Source: Actinacidiphila rubida (GTDB taxonomy: Bacteria; Actinomycetota; Actinomycetes; Streptomycetales; Streptomycetaceae). Taken from it: 64,000 nucleotides of DNA. The DNA is taken from assembly GCF_900110255.1 (NCBI RefSeq), contig NZ_FODD01000026.1, positions 82,381-146,380 of the forward strand, given 5' to 3'. The notes beneath the pieces were generated by a model that ran no database searches, had not been told where the DNA came from, and saw nothing but the letters and a program-made list of their open reading frames with translations. The position numbers were made by a program, and so were the translations under genes. Numbering within the stretch: the first letter of the stretch is position 1; each line of letters starts with the position of its first letter. Positions 44,429-52,452 of the stretch are shown in pieces.

Positions 44429-44594
44429 GTCCGGCAGCCTCGCCCGGGGCCCGGCCGGAGTCAAAGACCCGCGCCCCCGCGTCGGCGGAACGCGCTCACC
44501 CGATCGGTCGCGGAGGGCTCGCCGGAGGCGTGGGGCCGGGACGACGCTGGGGGCAGCGGCACCGGAGTGCCGCGGGACGAAGGAGCGTCGAAGG

Positions 44595-44915
44595 ATGGCC
44601 AAGTACCTCATCCAGGCGAGCTACACCGCCGAGGGAGCCAAGGGGCTGCTCAAGGAGGGCGGCACCGGGCGCCGGAGGGCCGTGGACGAGGCGGTCGCCG
44701 CCCTCGGCGGAACGGTCGAGGCGGTGTACTTCATGTACGGCGACGACGACCTGATCACCATCGTCGACTTCCCCGACACGACGTCCATGGCCGCGGTGAG
44801 CATGCGGGTCAAGGCGAGCGGCGCCCTGCGGACCCGGGCCACGCCGCTGCTGACCGTCGAGGAGATCGACGAGGCCACGCGCAAGCAGGTCACCTTCCGC
44901 CCGCCCCAGGCCTGA
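44595..44915 (+). CDS. GYD domain protein
   Basis: 106 residues from ATG 44595 with GAAGG before it. KYLIQASYTAEGAKGLLKEGGTGRRRAVDEAVAALGG and YFMYGDDDLITIVDFPDTTSMAAVSMRVKASGALRTRATPLLT match the GYD family (GYD is YGDDD here), a small ferredoxin-like fold. Function is not known. Divergent from the beta-lactamase gene. Confidence 0.83.
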   Translation: MAKYLIQASYTAEGAKGLLKEGGTGRRRAVDEAVAALGGTVEAVYFMYGDDDLITIVDFPDTTSMAAVSMRVKASGALRTRATPLLTVEEIDEATRKQVTFRPPQA

Positions 44916-44984
44916 CCACCGCACCGGCCCCGCCCGAGCGCCGGGGCCGGCCGCCTGCCCGCACACCGCGCCCCCGCCGCCCCC

Positions 44985-45023
44985 ACCGCCCCCACCGACC
45001 GCCTCGCGGTCGGCGGGGGCGGT
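44985..45023 (+). terminator. hairpin terminator after the GYD gene
   Basis: 18-base arms (44985-45002 and 45006-45023, one mismatch) with a three-base CTC loop. Confidence 0.75.
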
Positions 45024-45348
45024 CGTGTGCCTGGACACGGGCGGGTGCCCGCACGCGTTGCCCCCAGCGACTTCCGAGCCCCCTGATGCCGCCGAAGTGA
45101 ACCGCGGATGTCCGTTCGGCGCACGGGAGTTGGACGTTCACGGACCTCCAGGGGGAAAACACGAGGAATGGGGGGCAACCACGTCACGGGTGGGCTGATT
45201 GTGTGGTTGGATGCGCGGGCTGCGACCGAACGCCGCGGCCCTCGTCCGAGAGGGCCGCCTGGGGCGACGGGCGGCTCGGGGGAAGGCGATCGCGCGGGGA
45301 GCGCGGTCGCGGGGACTCTTGTGCGGGGACTTCGGAGGGGGTTTCGTC
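45024..45348. other. intergenic region upstream of the beta-propeller gene
   Basis: No gene is supported; an earlier in-frame ATG at 45199 and following codons lack a ribosome site and are Arg-rich. GGAGGGGG (45332-45339) supports the GTG start at 45349. Promoter elements are not obvious. Confidence 0.5.
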
Positions 45349-48300
45349 GTGGGTGCTGACAGGCACGGCGGCAGACACGCAACACGCAGAGCACGCAGAA
45401 CACGCGGCAGGCGCGGGCTGGTGCTCGCGGTGACGGCCGCGGTGACGGCAGGACTGTTCGGAGCGGGGCTCTCGCAGGCGCAGGCCAGCGAGACGACCGG
45501 GTCGGTGGACTCGCTGCGGACCGGGTGGGACCAGGGGGAGACGAGCCTCAGCGCGTCGGACGTGCGGTCGTCCTCCTTCGGGCAGTTGTGGAAGGCGCCC
45601 GCGCAGCTGGACGGGCAGATCTACGCGCAGCCGATCGTGGTCGGCGGCACGGTGGTGGCGGTCACCGAGAACAACGTCGCCTACGGGCTGGACCGGACCA
45701 CCGGTGCGGTGCTGTGGACGCGGAGCTTCGGGCCCTCGTGGCCGGCGTCGACGCTCAGCTGCGGCGACCTCGCGCCGAACGTCGGCAGCACCGCCGCGCC
45801 GGTCTACGACCCGGCGACCGGCGCGGTGTACCTGACGACGAAGGTCGACGACGGCCCGAACCCGCTGAACCCGCACTGGTACATGCACGCGGTCGACCCG
45901 GTGAGCGGCGCGGAGAAGCCCGGCTTCCCCGTCACGATCCAGGGCACCGCGTCCAACGACCCGAGCCAGTCGTTCCTGCCCGCGTACGAGATGCAGCGGC
46001 CGGGGCTGCTGCTGCTCGACGGGGTGGTGTACGCGGGCTTCGGCGGGCACTGCGACGCGCAGCCGTACCGCGGCTACGTCGTCGGCGTCAGCACCACGAC
46101 GCCGTCGGTGACGTCGATGTGGGCGACGGAGACCGGCGCGAGCAACAGCGGCGCCGGCATCTGGCAGTCCGGCGGCGGGCTGGTCTCGGACGGTCCCGGC
46201 CGGATCTTCGTGGCCACCGGCAACGGTGTCAGCCCGGCTCCCGGCCCGGGCACCTCGCCGCCCGGCACGCTCGCGGAGTCCGTGGTCCGGCTCCAGGCGC
46301 AGTCCGACCGGACCCTGAAGGCCGCGGACTTCTTCAGCCCGTCCAACGCGCCGACGCTCGACCAGATGGACACCGACCTGGCGTCCGGCGGCCCGGTCGG
46401 CCTGCCGGACGGCTTCGGCACCGCCTCCCACCCGCACCTGATGGTGCAGCAGGGCAAGGACGGCCGGGTGTTCCTGCTGGACCGCGACCACCTGGGCGGC
46501 CGCTCGCAGGGCGCCGGCGGGACGGACGCCGTGGTCGGGATCACCGGACCGCTCAAGGGCCAGTGGGGCCACCCCGCGGTCTGGGGCGGTGACGGCGGCT
46601 ACGTCTACGTCGTCGGCAACGGCGGCGCGCTGACCGCGCTGCACCGCGGCGTGACCGGCAAGGGCGACCCGGCGCTGAGCGTCGCGGGCGCCAGCCAGGA
46701 CACGTTCCCCTACACCAGCGGCTCGGCGGTGGTGACCTCCGACGGGACGCGTTCGGGCAGCGCCCTGGTGTGGGTGGTCTGGTCGGGCGGGCCGACGGGC
46801 GTCAACGCCCAGCTGCGCGCCTACAACCCGGTGCCGGACGCCAACGGCGTGCTGCAGCTGGTGTGGTCCGCGCCGATCGGCACCGCGCCGAAGTTCGCCG
46901 TCCCGGCGACCGACGGCGGGCAGGTCTTCGTCGGCACGCGCGACGGCAGGGTCTACGCGTTCGGCAACCCGGTGGGCAGCCCGCTCAAGGGCGGCCCGAT
47001 CGACTTCGGGACCGTTCCGGTGGGCAGCGCCCAGAGCAGTGACGTCGTCCTGACGGAGAACCAGAACCCGTCCAAGGCACTGGCGATCAGGGGCGTGAGC
47101 GTCGAAGGGCCCTTCACCGCCGACACCGCGTCGCTGCCGGCCTCGATCCCGGCCGGCGGGCAGCTGACGGTGCCGGTCACGTTCCGGCCGACCACGGTGC
47201 TGGGGGCGAGCGGCACGCTCACCGTCACGACCGACGCGGGCACGTTCGCGCTGAGCCTGCACGGCGTCGGGACGAGAGCCGGCCTGGCCGCGTTCCCGGG
47301 CACCGTGTCGTTCGACAACCAGCCGACGGGCACCGCGGCCACCGCGAACGTCCAGCTGACCAACACCGGCACCGATCCGGAGACCATCACCTCGGTGACG
47401 GCGCCCACCGGGCCGTTCACCGCGGACAACCTGCCGAGCGCCGACGCGGCGAACCCGACGGTCGTCCCGGCCCAGGGCTCGATCGTGCTGCAGGTCGGCT
47501 ACCAGCCGACGGCCACCGGCACGCACGCGTCGTCGATCCAGCTGACCAGCACCAGCGGTCCGTTGACCATCCCGCTCAAGGGCACGGCGATCAGCGGCCA
47601 GGGGCACCTGCTGCTCACGCCGCCGACGCTGGCGTTCGGCGGCGTCACCCGCGGCACGGCGGTCACCAGGACGTTCACGATCACCAACTCCGGGAACGTG
47701 CCGGTCACGATCACCAAGGCGAAGGCGCCCGCGGGCGTGTTCACCAGTGCCGACCCGCTGCCCGAGGGCCTGGTCATCGGGCCCGAGCAGAGCGTGCAGC
47801 AGACCGTCACGTTCGCGCCGACCGCGGTCGGCCTCCAGACGGCGAGCTACGAGGTGACCGGCGACGCCGGACAGGGCGCGATGCTGGAGACGATCACCGG
47901 CACGGGCGTGCCGCCGGCCGCGCAGCTCGGCACGCTGCTGGCGCGCGACACCTCCGGCACGCTGTGGCAGTACCACGGCACGGGTGTGGCCGCGGCGCCG
48001 TTCGCGGCCCGCACGAACATCGGGGCCGGCTGGAACACCTACGACCTGATCACCGGTGTCAGCCGGGAGAGGGCGAACGGCACCGGTACGGCCGTGGCCC
48101 GGGACACCTCCGGCACGCTGTGGATGTACCAGGGCACCGGCAACGCGGCGGCGCCCTTCGCGGCCCGCACCAAGGTCGGGGCGGGCTGGAACATCTACAC
48201 CTCCCTGACCGGCATGGGCGACCTCACCAACGACGGCAGGGCCGACCTGGTGGCCCGCGACACCACGGGCAAGCTGTGGCTCTACAAGGGCACCGGCAAC

Positions 48301-48681
48301 GCCACCGCGCCGTTCGCGGCCCGCACCCTGATCGGCTCGGGCTGGAACATCTACGGCACGCTGCTCGGCGCCGGCGACGCGACGGGCGACGGCAGGGCCG
48401 ACCTGGTGACGCGCGACACCACGGGCAAGCTGTGGCTCTACAAGGGCACCGGCAACGCCGCCACGCCGTTCGCGGCCCGCACCCTGATCGGCTCGGGCTG
48501 GAACATCTACAGCCTGCTCGCCACCCCGGGCGACGTGACCGGCGACGGCAAGGCCGACCTCGTGGGCCGCGACAGCACCGGCGCGCTCTGGCTGTACCAG
48601 GGCACCGGCAACGCCGCGGCGCCGTACGCGGCCCGCACCCTGATCGGCTCGGGCTGGAACATCTACACCTCGTTCATCTGA
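45349..48681 (+). CDS. secreted PQQ-like propeller + ASH/HYDIN-like + FG-GAP repeat protein
   Basis: 1110 residues from GTG 45349. Signal peptide with Arg-rich start (GADRHGGRHATRRARRTRGRR) then LVLAVTAAVTAGLFGAGLSQAQAS. The first about 530 residues form a PQQ-binding-like beta-propeller (YAQPIVVGGTVVAVTENNVAYGLD...VLWTRSFG...IDFGTVPVGS boundary). Two to three choice-of-anchor D/ASH immunoglobulin-like domains follow (FGTVPVGSAQSSDVVLTENQN, LAFGGVTRGTAVTRTFTITNSGN). The end is five about 50-residue FG-GAP-like repeats (RDTTGKLWLYKGTGN, GSGWNIY, DATGDGRADL). Probably an extracellular scaffold or adhesin. Confidence 0.85.
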   Translation: MGADRHGGRHATRRARRTRGRRGLVLAVTAAVTAGLFGAGLSQAQASETTGSVDSLRTGWDQGETSLSASDVRSSSFGQLWKAPAQLDGQIYAQPIVVGGTVVAVTENNVAYGLDRTTGAVLWTRSFGPSWPASTLSCGDLAPNVGSTAAPVYDPATGAVYLTTKVDDGPNPLNPHWYMHAVDPVSGAEKPGFPVTIQGTASNDPSQSFLPAYEMQRPGLLLLDGVVYAGFGGHCDAQPYRGYVVGVSTTTPSVTSMWATETGASNSGAGIWQSGGGLVSDGPGRIFVATGNGVSPAPGPGTSPPGTLAESVVRLQAQSDRTLKAADFFSPSNAPTLDQMDTDLASGGPVGLPDGFGTASHPHLMVQQGKDGRVFLLDRDHLGGRSQGAGGTDAVVGITGPLKGQWGHPAVWGGDGGYVYVVGNGGALTALHRGVTGKGDPALSVAGASQDTFPYTSGSAVVTSDGTRSGSALVWVVWSGGPTGVNAQLRAYNPVPDANGVLQLVWSAPIGTAPKFAVPATDGGQVFVGTRDGRVYAFGNPVGSPLKGGPIDFGTVPVGSAQSSDVVLTENQNPSKALAIRGVSVEGPFTADTASLPASIPAGGQLTVPVTFRPTTVLGASGTLTVTTDAGTFALSLHGVGTRAGLAAFPGTVSFDNQPTGTAATANVQLTNTGTDPETITSVTAPTGPFTADNLPSADAANPTVVPAQGSIVLQVGYQPTATGTHASSIQLTSTSGPLTIPLKGTAISGQGHLLLTPPTLAFGGVTRGTAVTRTFTITNSGNVPVTITKAKAPAGVFTSADPLPEGLVIGPEQSVQQTVTFAPTAVGLQTASYEVTGDAGQGAMLETITGTGVPPAAQLGTLLARDTSGTLWQYHGTGVAAAPFAARTNIGAGWNTYDLITGVSRERANGTGTAVARDTSGTLWMYQGTGNAAAPFAARTKVGAGWNIYTSLTGMGDLTNDGRADLVARDTTGKLWLYKGTGNATAPFAARTLIGSGWNIYGTLLGAGDATGDGRADLVTRDTTGKLWLYKGTGNAATPFAARTLIGSGWNIYSLLATPGDVTGDGKADLVGRDSTGALWLYQGTGNAAAPYAARTLIGSGWNIYTSFI
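48256..48680 (+). repeat. near-identical DNA repeats coding FG-GAP units
   Basis: A 48-base block starting at 48256 recurs at 48412 with no change, a period of 156 bases (52 codons), and GCACCCTGATCGGCTCGGGC recurs three times. Third codon positions are preserved, pointing to recent duplication or gene conversion. Confidence 0.8.
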
Positions 48682-48701
48682 GCCTCCGAGCGAGGGAACA
48701 C

Positions 48702-48740
48702 GGGCGGCGTGGCACCCCTGGACGGGGTGCCGCGCCGCCC
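48702..48740 (+). terminator. hairpin terminator after the beta-propeller gene
   Basis: 17-base arms (48702-48718 and 48724-48740, one G-T pair) with a five-base loop. Confidence 0.8.
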
Positions 48741-48907
48741 GCGCGTCCGCCCGGTGCCGCACGGAGGGCGGGCCCGCGTGCGTCCGGGCAGGCCTCCCCG
48801 CCCGAGGACGCTGACCTGCGGTGACGGCGCCGGTGGGGACATTCGGGAATATTCGGTGGGAAACGTCCGCTGTTACCGGCCGTCGATGCGGTAGGAGTGG
48901 TGCCCTT

Positions 48908-50026
48908 ATGGCCGGCCAGCACGCGGTGACGCCGTCGCGTGATCCCTCGGACCAGCTGAGTCACGCCTGGACCGCGGTGTCGGTCGCGCTGATCGCCCTG
49001 GTGCCGGTCGCCGACCTGTTCCTGCCCGCGGACATCCACCTGGCGCACCTGCTGGTCATCCCCGTCGCGCTGACCGCGGTGCTGTTCCGGCCGCGGCGGG
49101 CCGCGGTGATCGCCGTGCTGGCGATCCTCGCGCTGGTGGCCGCGGGCGCCGAGCGGATGACGCTGACCACCGAGAACGTGCTGGTGCAGCTCGCCTCGTT
49201 CGTGCTGCTGTCGGTGCTGCTGCTGCTCGTCAGCCGCCTGCTGGAACGACGGAGACACGAACTGCTCGGGCTGCGGCACGTCACGGAGGCGGTGCTGCGG
49301 CCGCTGCCGCGGCGCTTGGGGCCGCTGTCGATCGCGTCCGCCTACCGGGCCGCCGACGCGGGCACCCCGCTCGGCGGCGACCTGTACGCGGTGGCGCGCA
49401 CCCCGCACTCGACGCGGCTGCTCATCGGCGACGTCCGCGGGAAGGGCCTGGGGTCGGTCGCCGACACCGAGATCGTGCTGGGCGCGTTCCGCGCCGCCGC
49501 CCACCGCCAGTCCCCGCTGCCGGAGCTGGTGGCGCTGCTGGAGGGCAGCGTCTGCTGGGGCCTGAACGACACCACCGGCAGCACCGGCGGCACCGGCCGG
49601 GCGGACACCGGCGAGCGCTTCGTCACCGCGGCGGTCATCGACATCCCCGACGGCGAGCCGTACGTCCACGTCGTCAGCTGCGGGCACCTGCCGCCGCTGC
49701 TCCTCCACGACGGCGAGGTCACCACACTGGACGTGGCGAACCCGGCGCCACCGCTGGGCCTGGGCGCGCTGGCCGACGGCGGCTACACCCCGACCACCTT
49801 CCCCTTCGCCCCCGGCGACCGCCTGCTGGTCTACACCGACGGCGTCACCGAGGCACGCAACGGCGACGGCGAGTTCTACCCCCTGGCGGAACGCGCCGCG
49901 CGCTGGACCCACCACCGCCCGCACTCCCTGATCGAGGCCGTGACAGCGGACGTCAAGGCCCACGCCGCCACGGGTCTCCACGACGACATGGCCCTCGTCG
50001 CCCTCCTCCGCGACCCCGCTGCCTGA
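48908..50026 (+). CDS. membrane PP2C/SpoIIE-type serine phosphatase
   Basis: 372 residues from ATG 48908. Three to four membrane segments (AWTAVSVALIALVPVADLFL, LLVIPVALTAVLF, AVIAVLAILALVAAGA, ASFVLLSVLLLLVSRLL) precede the phosphatase domain: GGDLYAVARTPHSTRLLIGDVRGKGL, FVTAAVIDIPDGEPYVHVVSCGHLPPLLL, GDRLLVYTDGVTEARNGDGEFYPL, HDDMALVALL. It is the SpoIIE-like PP2C_SIG family, which usually dephosphorylates anti-sigma antagonists in partner-switching networks. No partner gene is nearby. Confidence 0.9.
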   Translation: MAGQHAVTPSRDPSDQLSHAWTAVSVALIALVPVADLFLPADIHLAHLLVIPVALTAVLFRPRRAAVIAVLAILALVAAGAERMTLTTENVLVQLASFVLLSVLLLLVSRLLERRRHELLGLRHVTEAVLRPLPRRLGPLSIASAYRAADAGTPLGGDLYAVARTPHSTRLLIGDVRGKGLGSVADTEIVLGAFRAAAHRQSPLPELVALLEGSVCWGLNDTTGSTGGTGRADTGERFVTAAVIDIPDGEPYVHVVSCGHLPPLLLHDGEVTTLDVANPAPPLGLGALADGGYTPTTFPFAPGDRLLVYTDGVTEARNGDGEFYPLAERAARWTHHRPHSLIEAVTADVKAHAATGLHDDMALVALLRDPAA

Positions 50027-50225
50027 CGGCCCGGCCCGCACCCTCGCGCCCCCCGGGGCCGAATACGCCCGCGGGCGTACGTGCCCCTCCCCCCGGCACG
50101 CTCCGGACCGCGGGACCGCACATCGACGCGGCCGGGTGACGCCGTGGCGCGACGCGACCGGGCCGCACGACGGAACCGGTCGGAGCGCGCCCGCCGGTGG
50201 CTCCGGCGTGGTCCGCCGAAACGGT

Positions 50226-50251
50226 CGCGGGCGCCGCGCGCGGCGCCCGCG
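50226..50251. terminator. palindromic hairpin between convergent genes
   Basis: Perfect 12-base arms (CGCGGGCGCCGC and complement) with a two-base centre, positioned between the phosphatase and metallo-hydrolase genes. Confidence 0.6.
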
Positions 50252-50260
50252 GCTTGGGCG

Positions 50261-51025
50261 TCACAGGCCGAGCGTCATGGACTCGTTCGCCGTGATCGTC
50301 TCGCCGCCGTAGGTGGCGGACGCCTCGGCGGCGGCTCGGGAGCGGGCGGCGCCGGGCCAGAAGTGGGTGAGGAGGAGGCGGCGTGCTCCGGCCCGGGTGG
50401 CCCAGTGGCCGGCCTGCGCGGCGCTGAGGAGGTACGGCTCCTCGTCCTTGCCGAGCAGCGTGGCGCCGGCGATCAGCAGGTCGGCGCCGGCGGCGAGGTC
50501 GCCGAGGGCGGGGGCGGGGCCCGCGTCGCCGGTGTAGGCGAGGACGCGCCCGGCGGCGGCCAGCCGCACGCCCGCGTGCGGCACGTGGTGGGGCAGCGGC
50601 CAGGTCTCCAGCCGGAACGGTCCGACCCGGTGCGCGGCGGGCCCGCCGGCCGGCAGCGGGCACGGCGCGAAGACGTCGTCCAGGCGCTCGGTCGGCTCCA
50701 TCGCCTGGACCCGGTCCAGCACTCCGGGCGGGCAGTACAGCGGCACCCTGCGGCGGCCCCGGCCGCCCCCGTCGCGGTCCTCGCCGAACAGCAGGGCCCG
50801 GCACAGCGCGCTCAGGTCGGCGCAGTGGTCGGGGTGCTCGTGCGTGATGACGACGGCGTCGACGTCACGCGCCGGGCAGTGCGCGAGCAGGCGCGGCAGT
50901 GTCGCGTACCCGAGGTCCAGGACCAGCCGGAATCCGGCGGTCTCCACCAGGAAGCCGCTGGCCGCCCGCCCGGCCTCCGGCCAGGCGCCGCACGTCCCGA
51001 GAACGGTCACCGTCAGCGCGTCCAC
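50261..51025 (-). CDS. MBL-fold metallo-hydrolase
   Basis: 254 residues from GTG 51025. LTVTVLGTCGAWPEAGRAASGFLVE and FRLVLDLGYATLPRL lead to the metal-binding motif VVITHEHPDHCADL (HxHxDH), later H (LETWPLPHHVPHAG) and D (LAYTGDAGPAP), and LLTHFWPGA. The arrangement resembles RNase Z/cyclic-phosphodiesterase-like members of the lactamase-B superfamily. Substrate unknown; cytoplasmic. Confidence 0.87.
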   Translation of the reverse strand: MDALTVTVLGTCGAWPEAGRAASGFLVETAGFRLVLDLGYATLPRLLAHCPARDVDAVVITHEHPDHCADLSALCRALLFGEDRDGGGRGRRRVPLYCPPGVLDRVQAMEPTERLDDVFAPCPLPAGGPAAHRVGPFRLETWPLPHHVPHAGVRLAAAGRVLAYTGDAGPAPALGDLAAGADLLIAGATLLGKDEEPYLLSAAQAGHWATRAGARRLLLTHFWPGAARSRAAAEASATYGGETITANESMTLGL

Positions 51026-51104
51026 CGGCGCATGTTCCCACGGGCCGCGGCCCGACCGCGCGGTTCGCGGTCGGGCCGGTGCCCCGCGGGGCCGGGAGGC
51101 GCGC

Positions 51105-52115
51105 TCAGCCGACGGCCTTCCAGTGGCTGTACGCGCTGATCATCTGGTAGCTGCGGCTCGGGCAGTAGAAGCCGCTGCTCGGCGAGTCGTAGTGGGTGTC
51201 GGCGTTCGCGGAACTCGCCGCGGACCACGTCCCGTTGTTCCGCACGGAGATGCCGCTGGACTCGAAGGTGGTGCCGGCCATGTCGCCGCAGGAGTAGGCC
51301 TGTCCGGAGGAGGCCACCGTGGAGTACAGCTCCTCGATGTCCCAGCCGTCGGTGCGGCCCGACTGGTTGGTGCCGGACTGGCTGAACAGGGTGTCCCACT
51401 TGGCGGTGGAGTAGTTGTACAGGGCCGCCGCCCACGTGTTGGACGACGCCGAGGTGCGGATGACGCGTCCGGTGTACGCGCCGGTGCCGTTGGTGTACGT
51501 GCTCAGGAAGGCGCTCGTGATCGGCACGGAGGCCGCGAAGTTGACGCTGTGGCACCAGTCCCAGGCCGCGACCTCGCGCACGGAGTTCGTGTAGACGGTG
51601 ACGAGTTCGACGCAGGAGCCGCCTGGCGGGTACATCGTCGGGGTGTAGATGGTGGTGTAGCTGTCCGCGACGGTGAGCGAGGTGGAGACGGACTGCGTCG
51701 CGCAGGAGCCGTCCGCGCCGGCGGCCGCCTTGAACGCGGTGCCCTGCGCCGGGTGGATGCTGACCAGCGGGGTGCGGGCGGACGGGGTGCGGGCGGCGGT
51801 GCCGAGCGGGCCCTTGGCCGCGATCCCGTACTGCGCGCGGTGCTGCGCGGTGAGCGAGGACAGCTGCCGCCGCACCTCGGCCTGGGGCAGCGTGCCGTGC
51901 ACCGACTGGCCGGAGACGGCCGCGGCCGAGCTGCAGACGGCGGCGGCCGCCGCCTGGGCGTCCGCGGCGCCCTTCGCCGCGGACTCCCGCGCGGCGGCGG
52001 GGTGCGCGGAGGGCGCCGCGGGCGCCGGGCTGGCGGCGGCGGTTCCCAGGCCGGTGCCCAGGAGAAGGGCTGCGGTCGCGGCGACGACGGCCGCGACGGA
52101 CTTCGGGCTTCTCAT
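51105..52115 (-). CDS. secreted hypothetical protein
   Basis: 336 residues from ATG 52115 (AGAGGACC before it). Signal peptide SVAAVVAATAALLLGTGLGTAAAS, then an Ala/Pro-rich pro-region containing RRQLSSLTAQHRAQYGIAAKG. The mature part has four or more cysteines (GSCATQSV, GSCVELVTVYTN, WDWCHSV, YSCGDMAG, GFYCPSRSY) and is Ser/Thr/Tyr-rich. No known domain is recognised. Divergent from the large glycosidase/phosphoesterase gene. Confidence 0.7.
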   Translation of the reverse strand: MRSPKSVAAVVAATAALLLGTGLGTAAASPAPAAPSAHPAAARESAAKGAADAQAAAAAVCSSAAAVSGQSVHGTLPQAEVRRQLSSLTAQHRAQYGIAAKGPLGTAARTPSARTPLVSIHPAQGTAFKAAAGADGSCATQSVSTSLTVADSYTTIYTPTMYPPGGSCVELVTVYTNSVREVAAWDWCHSVNFAASVPITSAFLSTYTNGTGAYTGRVIRTSASSNTWAAALYNYSTAKWDTLFSQSGTNQSGRTDGWDIEELYSTVASSGQAYSCGDMAGTTFESSGISVRNNGTWSAASSANADTHYDSPSSGFYCPSRSYQMISAYSHWKAVG

Positions 52116-52452
52116 GCTGATGCGGTCCTCTCGGGGTGGGGGCGCGAGGCGTGACGCATGCTCATGACAATCCCCGTCGTCCCGAAAGAGAAGCCCGCGA
52201 ACGGCAGTTGTCCAAGTGACGCCGACAAACGTCCGGTTCTGCTGTGACGTCCCACGCCCCGACCCCCGACCCCGCCCTGAACGCCGGCCCGCCCGCCCCC
52301 GTGTCCCCCGATCCCCGCAGGCGCCCCCGGCCGCCGCGACCGGGGGCGGAACCCTGTCCGGACGGGATGAACAGGGCGGCCCACCCGCGGTTCATCTGGG
52401 CGTTGGCCAAAGGCCGTTACCGCGCCGCCCCCGGGCAATACCGTTTCCGCTC
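52116..52452. other. divergent intergenic region
   Basis: 337 bases, Pro-codon-like low complexity on both strands, no supported gene or RNA. Promoters for both secreted-protein genes should be here, but I cannot mark them. Confidence 0.4.

Noticed and set aside
45184..48762. 1192-residue reverse frame
   Set aside because: Shadow of the propeller/FG-GAP gene; His/Arg-rich with no fold.
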